From Lethocerus indicus (lineage: Eukaryota > Arthropoda > Insecta > Hemiptera > Belostomatidae): a stretch of 64,000 bases of DNA. The stretch covers positions 4,797,204 to 4,861,203 of the forward strand of contig JACDQD010000009.1 of NCBI GenBank assembly GCA_019843655.1. Direction: 5' to 3'. The notes beneath the pieces were generated by a model. It was not told the DNA's origin, searched no databases, and was given only the letters and a program-made list of their open reading frames with translations. Each line of letters starts with the position of its first letter. Positions within the stretch are counted from its first letter, which is position 1. Position numbers and translations under genes: made by a program. Of the stretch, positions 47,941-59,774 are shown one piece after another.

Positions 47941-48300
47941 TAGGATGAGGTATTGGGTTGCGGTAGCCGTTCGGGTTGCGAACTCGGGCCGCCCCCGATC
48001 TTTGCCTGCGTGGGAAAAGTGTCGCTTGGCAGTGGGCGTGAAAGCGGCCCAGGTAGCCCCGGAGACACCTGCGGGGAGGATTACCCCGGCTATCCATCAG
48101 CGTGCCCGGAGCCCGGTCACGTTCCTCCGACCAACCCCTGCCCGCGTTTATTGTCCTAGCACGCCCACCCCCGCCGCCTCGGCTTCTGATTTATTGCCCC
48201 ACCCCCCCCCTGCCCGGCCTGCCACGCTTTCAATGAAAACCTTGTCCGAAATCGAAATTTTGTACCGAGGCGATAATTCTTGCGGGTGACCGCCCCTTTA
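47941..48300. other. GC-rich island, pyrimidine-rich at its end
   Basis: Includes a nine-base C run at 48202-48210. A 114-codon forward frame at 47945-48289 is open but proline- and alanine-rich and overlapped by frames on the other strand. I do not recognise a product. Confidence 0.55.
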
Positions 48301-48770
48301 ACAGCTTACGGGCGAAATTGGCGTTCTCATTAGGCCAGGAAGAAGCCCAAACGCTAAGATGCAATATTTCAAAGGTCCAAGATTGAATTATTTAAGGATT
48401 CATTGGCTTGAAACAAAGTAGTACCTTGACCTCAATAAAAGCTTTTTGGTACTGAATTTAACGAGCCTTTATCTGGAATTTCGTGATAGACATTTTTTTG
48501 TTTCGGGGTAATTAAAATTTATAGTAGGCCAGATGAGAAACTAAATTTAAATCTTTTCTACGTAGTTTTCTTAGGCCAAAAATACAAGCATTCGAAACTA
48601 AATATAGTCAGGTTATGACCCGTGTTTTTCAATTTGTTTGTACAAGGTACACTATGACAGTGTCCGCTACATTTTACAATAACAAAATTAAATCGCGCAA
48701 CCTTTAAGGATTTCCGAACACTTTCCCACGTTATTGAAGGCTTGTTCTTATTGAAGGGGCTCCCAGTCGG
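48301..48770. other. AT-rich spacer
   Basis: No gene or repeat is recognised. Confidence 0.6.
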
Positions 48771-48942
48771 GCGGCTCGGTTATTGGATAGTCTCGAGAGT
48801 TCTTCGGGGCGACTGATTAATCGCGGCCCGTTTACAGATTGGCCGCGGCTCTACTCTTCCCAGTCGAAATTGAATTCATAAACGCGGCGATGAATTGACC
48901 GGCCGGGCATCCATCAAGACCGCGGGGGCCTCCCTCACGCTA

Positions 48943-49102
48943 CTCCTCATCCCCAGCCTCATCCTCCACCTCCTCCCCATCCTCCTCCTCCTCCCTTTGT
49001 TGGAACGCGCCTCAAACTCCCGTTCGGCCGGCAATCAATCTCGGTTCCGCTTCCACGCTTCGCTTTTGCTCCTGTTGCTGAGGATGAGGATGAGGAGGAG
49101 GG
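48943..49102. repeat. (CTC/CAT)-rich tract with inverted partner
   Basis: A pyrimidine tract of CTC and CAT units at 48943-48996 is followed about 85 bases later by a purine tract of GAG and GAT units at 49080-49102. CCTCATCCTC (48957-48966) is the exact reverse complement of GAGGATGAGG at 49080-49089 and again at 49086-49095. The two tracts could pair as a hairpin. They sit inside a GC-rich island (about 48770-49260). Confidence 0.8.
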
Positions 49103-49172
49103 AACCGCCGAACTATAAATAATAAGGCCCGCGAAAAGCCGTTCCGACGGCCGATCCGGGACTTTGTCGGAA

Positions 49173-49183
49173 GGGGGGGGGGG
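49173..49183. repeat. Poly(G) run of 11
   Basis: Eleven consecutive G within the GC-rich island at 48770-49260. Confidence 0.97.
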
Positions 49184-50111
49184 CTAAGCTCGCCGTACCG
49201 AAATTGATGGCCGTATATTTGTTAACGCCGGCCGGACAGGGACGAAAAGTCGGAGCCGAGTTTCCTCGCTCGTTTTAAAGTTTGAAAGGGCTATCCGCTG
49301 GAGCAAATCGAAGATAAACGCTTTGCCAGTACCCTCTAATTAATCATAGATTTGCACGGGCTATTTATTAAATAATACGTAATGAAAATTATATAAAAAT
49401 ATTATCTTACAGACCATTCTTTAATTATATACACGATTTATCACATAAGTACATCTAGACATGATCATTAATCCGAAAATGTGAAGCTGCATGTACTGGA
49501 AGGGAACATTTTTGTTGATATGTGAGCGAGATTTCAGAAGTGTTTTACCTTCTTTAGTTTTTCTCGCTAGTTATATTGTCCCTTGTTCTAAAGACTCAGA
49601 CTCTTCCCTCGTAAGATATTCACACTACGAGGTAACTTTTATAATCTGATATAAAAGACCATCGAGATATGAAGTATAAAAATTAAATTTACATACTATT
49701 GGGAAAGTAAAACATAGTCAATTTACATTTCTATGTTCCCTAATTTCTAGTATTAAGCAATTTCAAGATTTACCACACAACAAAATATATGTGGAACGTT
49801 TCATGAGCAATTACAGATAGGAAACCTGAAACATATATTTAAATCTGATTTGACCCTTTTCTCATATTAAATCAAAGTAAAACAACACGAGGGATATTTA
49901 TTACTTCTGCTTGTTCACCATTACTAATATAACAATTAGAACTCTTGCGGCTTTCCCATCCATCATACTTTTTTAATTGATGACTCCTCCCCCTAACCGT
50001 ATTAAGGTATTTTTCATACTAATTCGTGCCCAAATCCCGGTTCTATTCTCGATATACATAAATCCACCTAATCAGCACATCGTTCGCACGTCGTTCCTTC
50101 GTGTGTGGCTC

Positions 50112-50112
<1 letters not shown>

Positions 50113-50138
<26 letters not shown>
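50113..50138. repeat. (CT)n microsatellite
   Basis: About thirteen CT units. Open frames through it on both strands are repeat artefacts. Confidence 0.96.
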
Positions 50139-50143
<5 letters not shown>

Positions 50144-51377
50144 CCTCGATATACGCTTGCAATTCCTTTTTTCTTCCTCTTTGTTCGGGGCCCGTTAAAA
50201 TGTAAATTAATGAATTTGGGAAAAAAAGAAAAACAACGGTCGCGAGTACCGAGGCCAATTAATGTATATATAAATAACGACTCTCGTTATTAACCAGTCC
50301 GTATATTAATGACCGCGCTAATTGCCGCATTTCTTTTTTCCCCTCCGACCGACGCGCCTATTTACGAACAAATACGGTCGGGCGATGAAGAATGGGGGCG
50401 AATTAAGATTTCAATAGAAGAAAGAAGAAGCAGAAGATTACCCGCCCGATTGTTTATAACCCGCCGGACGTTAAAGGATTGATACACTTCTCGGATTGTA
50501 ACGAGCCAATTAAATGCCGCGATACATAAATTACACGCACGCGGGTAGAAAATTCAGAGCAACGTGCAACGCGTTCCGGGGGGACGGCCGGACGTCGGTG
50601 CGTTTGAGCGACCGTAAAGAGATTACGGCAGGCTTTGGAATAAATATAAGTATAACGAGCTGTGTCTCTTCCTGGGCATCAATCATTGCCTTCGGCGGAT
50701 AAAAAATATCAAATGGTAATAAAAAAAATCATTTTCTGTAATATCTTCACATAAGACTAAGCATACCACGTTGGTATTGTATATTAGGTTCATTTAAGAT
50801 AGCTCCTTGGTGACCCACGACGGTTTTGATTACCATTATTCTCGCTGAGAGATGGTACCATCAAACGAGTTCTTCACCTATATAAATGGACTAAGATGGA
50901 TAATTTAGATATTGAGGGATATAATTGAGATATTTTTCTGTAGGTTTACATCGTAGGATACACACCTATATCTTCTTTATAGTAATTAATCCGAACTAGA
51001 AACATCCGTGCCCCAATTGCCGGCAGCGTGTGTTTAGAGTGTCCAAATACCCGTGAACGTCGAGGTGTCCACAGAACGGGCGGAAGTACTCTCTCTGGGC
51101 TCAACCATGTGTTGTGAGCGACTAAAAAAAAATAATACACCCAAGGCAGGTGTAAGCGCCAATTATTCGAGGGTGGAGCCGCGCCGACAACCGAATTTCG
51201 GACAATTAACGGCCTTGCCCTCGTTAGGGGTTGAAAGGAGGCCTGCCGAGGGGGGTGGAAGCTGAAGGGTTGTTAAGACAACAGGGGCCCCGGCGCCAAT
51301 TTACTCGCCTGTGTAATTGTAGTAGTCGCGTGCTCCTCTCTTAATAATAATACGAGAGAGCCAGTTCGAGGGCTCAT

Positions 51378-51389
51378 GGGGGGGGGGGG
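51378..51389. repeat. Poly(G) run of 12
   Basis: Twelve consecutive G, tied with 10517-10528 as the longest homopolymer run noticed. Confidence 0.97.
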
Positions 51390-53993
51390 TGTATAACCCT
51401 GTTGGGGTGAGCTGTCGCCTCAAATTGATGTTAATTTGACCGTATATTTCATTCGTCTCTAAACAAGCCCATATTTTGGTCCCTTTCTTCACCTCAGCAT
51501 GTCCTCTAATACAAGTTTTTTTGAGTTCACCGTTCCGTCATTCGTAAATGTTTATAACACAATTCAAGACATTAAAAAAGAGCGTGATACGAGCAATACT
51601 AATTAATGACGGCGGATTTTGCATGTTACAATGTTGATGTAAAGAGTAATGAATACTCATTGCATTAAGGCAACTATACATCCATTGGATTCCTAACAAT
51701 TTGAGAATTATGATTTATTGTTGATATTAATACGTTATCACTGCTTCTCCTTTCATTAAGGGAAACGTCGAATTCCGGCAGTTATTTAGTGAGATTTGTC
51801 ACGAACTGTCCTTTCAGTAATAAATTGAATGTTACTGATACTCGATCTAGTTGACAGGTTTTAAATCATTACCGATCTACAGGATAAGAAAAATTAATTC
51901 ACATAAATATAGTTGATAGCCGTATTATCATTAAATTGAAAACCAATTTTCTACTTTGGCCGGGGCTGTACGATTTTTTGTTTTAAAATGATCACAGCGG
52001 GATTCCATAAGCGGTAGCTTGGACGCCCTTTTGATTCGTACCGGAGTACGTGACATTACCGAATATCGGACAACAACCAGAGAGGGGTGGCTGGGGGATG
52101 AAACTGAAGAACGGCAATTAGGAGCGAATGGAGAAGTGGGGATCGGGCGGTCGGTGCGATTGAATAATTGTGGGGGTGTCGCTGGCGAGAGGTGACGCGT
52201 GGCGGACGGCCGGTGAAATCACAATCGGTTTCGGAGTGAGGCCCGGGCCGACAATGTATGTTTTCGAGGCTATTGTCAGCCCTTCTTCCTCAATTAAGGG
52301 CGTTACGTGCCGGGCACATATCCTGGGTCGCGCCCTCGGCCCCTCCCCAAACGGTCATTAAGGGAAGTGCCACCGCCTAATCGGACAATGGTTTGTCGCG
52401 TCCGCCGGCGGCCCGCTTCGTTTCCACGCTAATCGGAGCCCATTGTCGGCATTTTCGGGAGTGGGGAAGAAAAGATCAATCGTCCACGATTTTCGACGAC
52501 TTAATTGATTAATTACGAAAAGACGACGCTTGGATCACTATATTGAGAGGCGTCGTTGACTCCAGCCGGTTCGGTCTAATGCTATTCACTGCGCGTGGAA
52601 ACAAAAATACAGACTTAAAACTCGTCTTCTCTAAATTCATCGTCTCGAGAAACCTGAGAAGAAAATCGAAGGACTTTTTGAACTATTGAGAATAATGCGC
52701 CTCCTACTTATATATATATTGGGATATAATTCTACTATTTTATTTATAGCACACACGTTTTAATATATATATATTGGTGTGATGTGCCAACAGTTTATAT
52801 TCAGTTCCGTCTCTATTCCAACTATCCGCGTATATCCTGGCCCGTTCGCCGAATTTCTATTCCAACTACCGACCGCCTCCGTCAATCGCAAACGAAGATG
52901 GGATAGGATGACCATCGGTCGGCTTTTAAGCGGACATCTGTATGTGTCGGACGCACGGGAGGCCCCGCCCGCCCCCATATACGTATATCCGCGGGTTTGA
53001 CGTATTTGGCGAGCGCCGGCATAATGACAAAACCGTGAGCCGTCATTAATCACACGGTTTGAATTTGAGATTAGCGGGTTTGCGATACGGCCGGGCGTCG
53101 TAGCGGCGGAGGAGGGGACGGGCATTCGGTGTCAATCAACTCTCAATGCCGAATTTCGGCCGCTCGCCTTTGATGTCCGGGCATATTTGTAGCCGGAATA
53201 CGAAATGCACCGGCGAGTACACCGCGGTACAAATAATCGGTTTCGGTCCGCTCGATACCGTACGAATATCCCTGCGAATTCACTTTCGGGGCCGAATTTC
53301 CCTGGTCCGGTTGTCGTTCCCTTATTGACGGTCGCGTCAGTTCCGGGTATTAGTCGAACGAGGTCCGATCTCTACACCCATCACTCGAGCGATGATAATG
53401 TAATCGTAAGAGAGCTACAAGAAATGACAAACAAAATTATCAAGTAGTACCATTTGTTGGATAGGGCCCCTGATCTGACAAGCGTGCAAAAGCAACTCAC
53501 TACTCGTCTCCAATAATATATTCGACGTATAGCAAGATCCTTTCACATTTTAAACTTAATTAAAAAACGCCATATCTCGTTCAGGAATTGAGTCGGAAGT
53601 GAAATTGAGCGGATGAGAAATGTACGAGACTGAGTTCTGTCAGGGTTGAGAGGTCGCGTTATAACACGGAGCATTATTCGTTTAATGTCGGTTGGGACTC
53701 CCACCGAGCCATCGAGGCGATTAGGGCGTCTCGCATTTCCACCGCACAGGCCACCGCTTTTATTTATCACCGACTACAATGATTTATAAAAGACAGAAGA
53801 ATGGACTGCGTACAATGTTTCTGACTGTAATGTATATTCGCGGACAGGATTGCATCGGACGCATCTAATGAGAGTAGCATGTAACGCGTATATTACTTAT
53901 ATAATCATTACAAAACCCGTATATTGGAACGACAGATTCAAAACTACCCCAATTTCCAATGCAAGCGGGACAAACCAAGGGATGCCCCACAAG

Positions 53994-54089
53994 CATCCAA
54001 TGTGTCAGACTGACAGTCGAAACCGGCTTCGCAAAATAACAAAGCTGCGAAAGGAGACGGAAGAACGAGAAAACTACGGTATTCCAAAC
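53994..54089. mobile_element. Diverged right half of foldback family B
   Basis: Blocks in order match the right arm of the copy at 33860-34200: CATCCAA, ACTGACA, CGAAACCGG, GGAGACGGAAGAAC and the terminal ACTACGGTATTCCAAACT. No left arm is visible upstream. A second, shorter copy begins 44 bases later, so two family members lie almost end to end. Confidence 0.65.
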
Positions 54090-54132
54090 TATATTTCCTT
54101 TATCATGTTTTGTGATATGCGAGGGGTTGGAT

Positions 54133-54389
54133 TACCGTAGATTTTTTGTGTTTCTGTCTCTTCACTGTCACTGTCACTTGTATTGTCCAAATAGGTATTC
54201 TAAACTATATTACCCAAGATGATTAACTGAGCGGCAAAGACAGTACAAATGACAGTGATAGTGCAGTGAACATGCAGTGAAGTGCCAATAGTCACTAACA
54301 CCGCTACTGAAGATGGCGAGCGGTCGAAACCGGGCTAGCAAAAGACCAAACCAGCGAGAGGAGATAAAAACACAAAAAAATCTACGGTA
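54133..54389. mobile_element. Foldback family B, short copy
   Basis: Begins TACCGTAGATTTTTTGTG and ends CACAAAAAAATCTACGGTA, so the ends are inverted copies for about 27 bases, continuing as TTTCTGTCTC against GAGATAAAAA. The right half closely follows the right arm of the copy at 33860-34200 (GATGGCGAGC, GTCGAAACCGG, CTAGCAAAAG, CCAAACCAGCGAGAGGAGA). Most of the left arm is missing after TTTCTGTCTC. A TA at each end would fit a Tc1/mariner-type target duplication. Other copies, however, share sequence outside this point, so the boundary is not settled. Confidence 0.75.
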
Positions 54390-54399
54390 TATTTCCTTT

Positions 54400-57335
54400 G
54401 TAAAATTGTTCCGCGTAAACATTATTCTGGTCCCGGGGGCCACCGTCTCAAGTTCCAGGCCGTGACCGAAAGGATGACAAGTCGTGGGGGTCGTATTAGG
54501 ATTAATGACTTGTAATGGGACGTCCCTCGGGCGGGTGATTAACCCTGGCCGGGGTGGCCGATATCGGGCCACCGTCTTGGCCCGCAGGTGACCGATGACA
54601 AACGCCGTCTGTCGCTCTGATCGATCGCTCTCTGAATAATTGAAGGCGCCCCCCCCCGTCTCACGCCCTCCTCCCCGCCCCCGAACGCCGCCCCCAATCA
54701 CGCCGATCTAATGCCCCAAGCCTAGAGATTACTAATGTATCGCACAGCTGACGACCACGACGACGACGATAAGAAATCTGTTTACCCGAGTCGATTATTC
54801 CCGACCGACGATTATTTAAAACTGGTCACATTTCCCGTTTATCGTCGGGGCCGATCGAACGAATAGGTTACCGAGACCGAGAACGAAGAACACCCTAGTA
54901 TCCCAAAAAAGAATCCATAAAACGAAATTAATTACACTTTAGCTGGTAAATGTTTGTAACCTTCATAAATTCTAAACTTGAAATAGCCGAAAGTTATTCT
55001 TATTCGCGATTAAAGTTCAGTCAAAATCCTTTGTAATGTTTCGTGACGCGTTAAATTTCACGTCTAGGTGATCCAAAGAGATACAGAATTTTAAACGGTT
55101 ATACCCCCTATTGCCGGAATTTTTGAAAGCCACTCACGTTTTTGGTCCATTCGTAGACCGGTTAGGTCAAAACACCATAGCCAGTACTAAATATAAGGTT
55201 TATTTATGATGTTAACAAAACGGACGGTATTTATTCTAATATAGATTAATTGTTCCGTGAACGGAAGCCGCCTGGTTACCTCGTCTACGCAGCGTCATTG
55301 AGCAGATTGAAGGAATGTCAATTTTGAGTTTGTGACAGTCATATTCCAACAGCCACGTTAATATTACTCTAATATTTTTCGTAATTAATTATTCAGTGTC
55401 ACGTATATATTTTATGTTGTAACGTAATGCCAGTATAGTTTCGCCCAATTCACTTAATGAACAAGTCATTTGAGCAATATTGCTGAAATTACCAATAATT
55501 GATCTACTACTCCTCCTCTATTTTTACAGCCGGGGACATAACTCAAACCTGAATGGAAAATGAAATATTTGAACAATTTGTCGGGCCGTTTCTCTGGAGC
55601 GAAGTTCTATTGGAGATTGAGCTGTGGTTGGGCGGTGGGACGGACACCTACGATTGTGTATTGCTCGGGGCTCATCCTGTTCCCGAACGACGAGATGGAT
55701 CTCATTGTATTGTGTTGTGTCGCAGGCAGGATACAGCGCCCCCGCCCTCCGCCATTGTTGAGCCCACGCCGCCGCATTGTTTCCCCCTTATAAATTATAA
55801 CCCCGCGGTATATATTATAACTAATAAGCGGCGAGCGTAAATATGCACTCTCTCTCTCTCCCTCTCGTCCCTCCCCCCCACTCTGCACCGACGCCGTTAC
55901 CCTCTCCGGTTCTCTGAATGAAAACCCCAGTTTCGTGGGTGGCATACGATCAACCGGACTACGGTTAACCGCACGCGCTCCATTTGAGCGACTATAAAGG
56001 TTACACGGACAGTAATTTAGCCTAATGCACCGGGGTTCGCTTGGGAATTACTCCTTTTTCGCCTTACTCCATTATCGTAAAGTTTAAACCAATTGTCATT
56101 TAGAGCGTTCGAGCTATCCCATAAATAATCGGCCGTTAGAAAATTCATTTCTCCCACCGGTTCTCGTTAACCTTTAAAATGTCGCCGTAACCGTTAGATA
56201 TGTCCACTCTTACTTTCGTTTCGTACTTTGTTCGGAATGCAAACAAGAGCATTGCGCCGGCCTGTGAGCTGTAAAAATATCAACAGTGGGCGACCAATCG
56301 TAATATTATCACCAATAAAGTTTGATTGGCTTCTGCCGATTGATAATATATTGGCGATATTGTGATCAATGATTTTTGAAAAGGCTAGGCAGTTGGATAA
56401 TGATTTGTCCAAAGAAACACCCGAGTTTAAAACAGTTTCTGGAATTCAGTTTGTAACCGAGGTCCACTGTATTAGTGAAAAGAGAAGATGTTAAGAGCAA
56501 TGATATTCCATGAAGGGGGTATCTTAAATGTAAAAAGAAAGTGGATACTGGTGAGAACGTTTAAGGCAGGATAATTTAAGGGACATTTAATTTAGGAGTC
56601 TTCGGTGATTGATTGTATTAAATACCGCCATAATGTGTATGTGATTCGCTGGCCGGGCTGTTCTCATGAATGCCTCCAAGGCGATGATCCCGGTGAGCTT
56701 ATAATCCCTTATATAGAGAGAGCTCCTTCATTGTCCATGAGCTGTGTCGGCCGCTCTCCCAGAGACCTATTGGCCAAGCGCCCGAGGGACAGCTCGCGTA
56801 GTATAACGGTGAACCTCGGGCTCAACAATTAAACTTTCCGCGTAAACCGCCTGGAGTATGTCGTGCCGCAAACGGGCCGGGCCGCTACCCAGTGGTGACT
56901 TTTCAAAGGAAACCGAACAAACGGCGGGAGTAAGAAATAAACCCCGTTCTGCGTTCCCTATAACTGTGTCTCTAGTGAAGCAATTCGATGTGGAATGGGA
57001 ATCGTACGGCCGGTGGAGTAGAGCCGTCGACTCATTCCGAGGCCGATCGTTTACTCGAGATAGAGTTTAAGTGCCAATTAAATGGACAATAGGAAATTAC
57101 GTCGGAGGGCGATGAAAGGTAATGAAACAAATGGAATGGGAATCGGGCGGGCCGGAGACTGAATGGTAATAGCGGAATTGATGAGTCACTAAATAACTGT
57201 TTCTGTTCCTCATTCTCGGTCCTTGTAAACAGACATTTTTCTACATTTTACTGCTATCAGTTTGGAATAAAAATAATAAATAAATTAATGCGACTCGACC
57301 GGTGAACAGGGGGGTAACTACCAGGTTTTATTATT
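54400..57335. other. GC-rich islands alternating with AT-rich spacers
   Basis: Islands lie at about 54430-54720, 55560-55900 and 56640-57060. The first ends in a nine-base C run (54649-54657). A short CT run is at about 55848-55862. Open frames in the islands overlap on both strands and show no domain. Confidence 0.6.
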
Positions 57336-57340
57336 TGAAT

Positions 57341-57390
57341 CTTCGAACACCGTTGGTAGAAAACAACCAAACCAGCGGTAGGAAACAGAA
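57341..57390. mobile_element. Fragment of foldback family B right arm
   Basis: TCGAACACCG, GGTAGAAAACAACCAAACC and AGCGGTAGGAAACAGAA align with the outer part of the right arm of the copy at 33860-34200. Both ends have decayed. Confidence 0.6.
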
Positions 57391-57399
57391 GATATAAAA

Positions 57400-59720
57400 A
57401 AGTATATCTTTTCGTTCTAAGATTGTTATAGTAATTAGATTTCCGTATAGGTGTGGAACTTTTTGTTTGAGGGTTTGGGATCGCCGAGGCGTTAAGCGCA
57501 GTGTGCGGCGGGCCGGCCGCGGTGCAATATTTGCTCTTCGGGCTTAATTTATGTGCCGCGAAAGAGGACGTGAAACGGCCGGAGGGAGGGTAAGGAGGCC
57601 TCTAAAAGGAAGTCAGCGGAAGGGGTCGCCCACTGCTCACCGTGCCGATGTTTAATACATTAGCGGCCACGGTAGGTGGCTATCGCGGCCCGCACCGCCG
57701 GGCAACGATAAATCCCAAAGGGAAAACCGCTCCGTAATAAGTCACTTAATGATCCGTCGGCGGAAAATCGAGTTTACAGAAAAACCGGTCCCGTCTTCAG
57801 CCGCCGCTGGGAGTCCGTCAACAACTGGGGCTCGGATAGCATCCGCTGAGTGCGATCCACTCTGTCTTCGATATTCATTAGGAAATTTTTAGAGGTATAA
57901 CACTGTTGGAAATTTATTACTCGCGGAATTTCGTCTTGTAACAGCAGAGAATTCTACCGGCGATGGCACTAATAAGAGAGCCCGGTTACCTTCAAATTGA
58001 TACCCTCCTCTTATTTGAATTCATTCAGTCGTTCGGGGAAAATTATTTAATATATTTTTATCACACATTCGGAGTGTGAATATTGGACATTATGAACTGG
58101 CTGCATTGAAAGTCCAATAGATTATTCTATTGATCTATGTCTAAAATAATAATGCTGCTATAAGCGAAATTTCTCAGACCGCCATTACTCCGACATTGGG
58201 TTGCTTCGTGGTCTTTGTTCTTCTGCTATAAGGGTCGTCTCCTCGCCATCGTCAGTAGCATTCCGTGGCGTTATGCGTTCTTGGGATAAAAGCGTACAAG
58301 CCCCGGTACAGGCTACAAGACCTCGTCCGCGTTTAACGGAAGCGGAAATCGGACCGTCGGGGCGTTTTCTAAGCAGTTGGAAAACTGAAATGCCGCACTC
58401 CCGATCGGCTCTCCGTCCGAGGAACTGAAGTCAGTTCTAAATAGGAGGAGTTGCGGCAACGGTGGTGGCTGTTGCACCATTCACGTGGGTGCAACGCCGC
58501 CGACCTTGGCGCACATAATAAGGAGCTTTCCTTGTTTGTCGAGAATTTCATGCCGCTCGTTTTAAACGAGCGTTAATACGATGTAACCGGCCGGCCGGCT
58601 GCGGCCGAGGCTACGATTTATTGAAAATCATTTACAATTACGCGTAATCGGAGCCGGTACAACTGAATTGTACTTGTAGCCGATAATTTGATAATGAGAA
58701 TTGCAATTATTGAGATAGAACATTTCAGTCCAGAATTATAAGTCGGTCCTTTAAACGCTCTTCAATGCAACGCGGACTTCATTGGGATATTTCATGTAAC
58801 CAGGTTGAAGGATCGTTAAAATATTAAAGTACAAGATAAAACTAAATTATTATTAAACTAAGCGAAATATTTCATTCCTAGAACACAAGATAGTCATTCC
58901 TTTATTGCAGCGATCAACATTTGAATGGTCATAAATAAAAATGACCGCTCTACTAGAGTGGCAGGAGTGGCCATATATGGACGCCGTTATAGGAAAATAT
59001 TTTAATTGTTATTATCTAAAAAAACTGTGCTGATGAAATGCAAAAATTCAAGACCAATAAATAATATCATTGTACAAGTCGTAACAGATTATACTTTGGC
59101 GTAAATGAAAAAGAACGGTCAAAGCGGTTTTGCAATGCTAAAATGCAGCTGTCAGCAAGTAGTTGGTAATAAAGTAGGTTTATACGATACAAATATTCCG
59201 ACTATGGAAATTTAATAATTGCGATGGACGTAACGTATCGTAATAAAATGTTCTCTTTTGCACCAAGCTGTAGTACAGAGGCGATAGTGCTGGCAGGATG
59301 CTTCATCTACAGCCGATCTGAGAACAATTAAATCTGGGAGCTTATATACCTTAAAATAATTCTACTTAAAATATTATTGCCCGCTTCACTTGTTTACGTA
59401 TGGGCCTATATTGCTCATTTAATATTCATCCGTCTGATTCTAATATAGAAGGCATGACCGATTGTTTACTCTGGTGAGGATGGATTTTGTAAGGAACGAT
59501 ATATCTGAGGGCCTGCCCCCGATGGAGGTGGGCGGGACGATTTTTCCGCCCTTTATTGAAACCGATTTTTTTCTCATCCTACGGGACATTCGGGGCGGGA
59601 GGGGGCGGGGACGATCCCTAAATTTTTTTTTTAAACTATTGTTTTCGACACGGGACGCGATGAAATATGCATGAGGAGTCGTATACGTAATTAATTGTCG
59701 TGTCGACAGCCTCGCGGGAC
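57400..59720. other. GC-rich island at its start, then mixed sequence
   Basis: The part at 57480-57880 is GC-rich and includes GGCCGGCC at 57511-57518. Another island at 58200-58620 includes GGCCGGCC at 58589-58596. AT-rich spacers hold nothing recognisable. Confidence 0.6.
58554..58572. repeat. Near-perfect inverted repeat, 9-base arms
   Basis: CGCTCGTTT and AAACGAGCG are separated by a single T. Confidence 0.93.
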
Positions 59721-59724
59721 CAGA

Positions 59725-59772
59725 GGGAGAGATAGAGGGAGAGGGAGGGAGAGAGAGAGAGAGAGAGAGAGG
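59725..59772. repeat. (GA)n-rich tract
   Basis: Imperfect GAGG and GATA units lead into a perfect GA run at about 59748-59772. The long minus-strand open frames crossing it are largely alternating S and L or P and are repeat artefacts. Confidence 0.95.
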
Positions 59773-59774
59773 CC

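Larger units (their letters stand above)
49260..53985. other. AT-rich stretch then repeated GC-rich islands
   Basis: Positions 49260-50100 are AT-rich and empty. After that, GC-rich islands alternate with AT-rich spacers (islands at about 51150-51300, 52080-52470 and 52800-53370). Simple repeats lie at 50113-50138 and 51378-51389. The 13-base word ATATATATATTGG occurs at 52710-52722 and 52765-52777. No gene is recognised. Confidence 0.6.

Noticed and set aside
54210..54701. 163-codon open frame, minus strand
   Set aside because: It overlaps the foldback repeat at 54133-54389 and shows no transposase or other domain.
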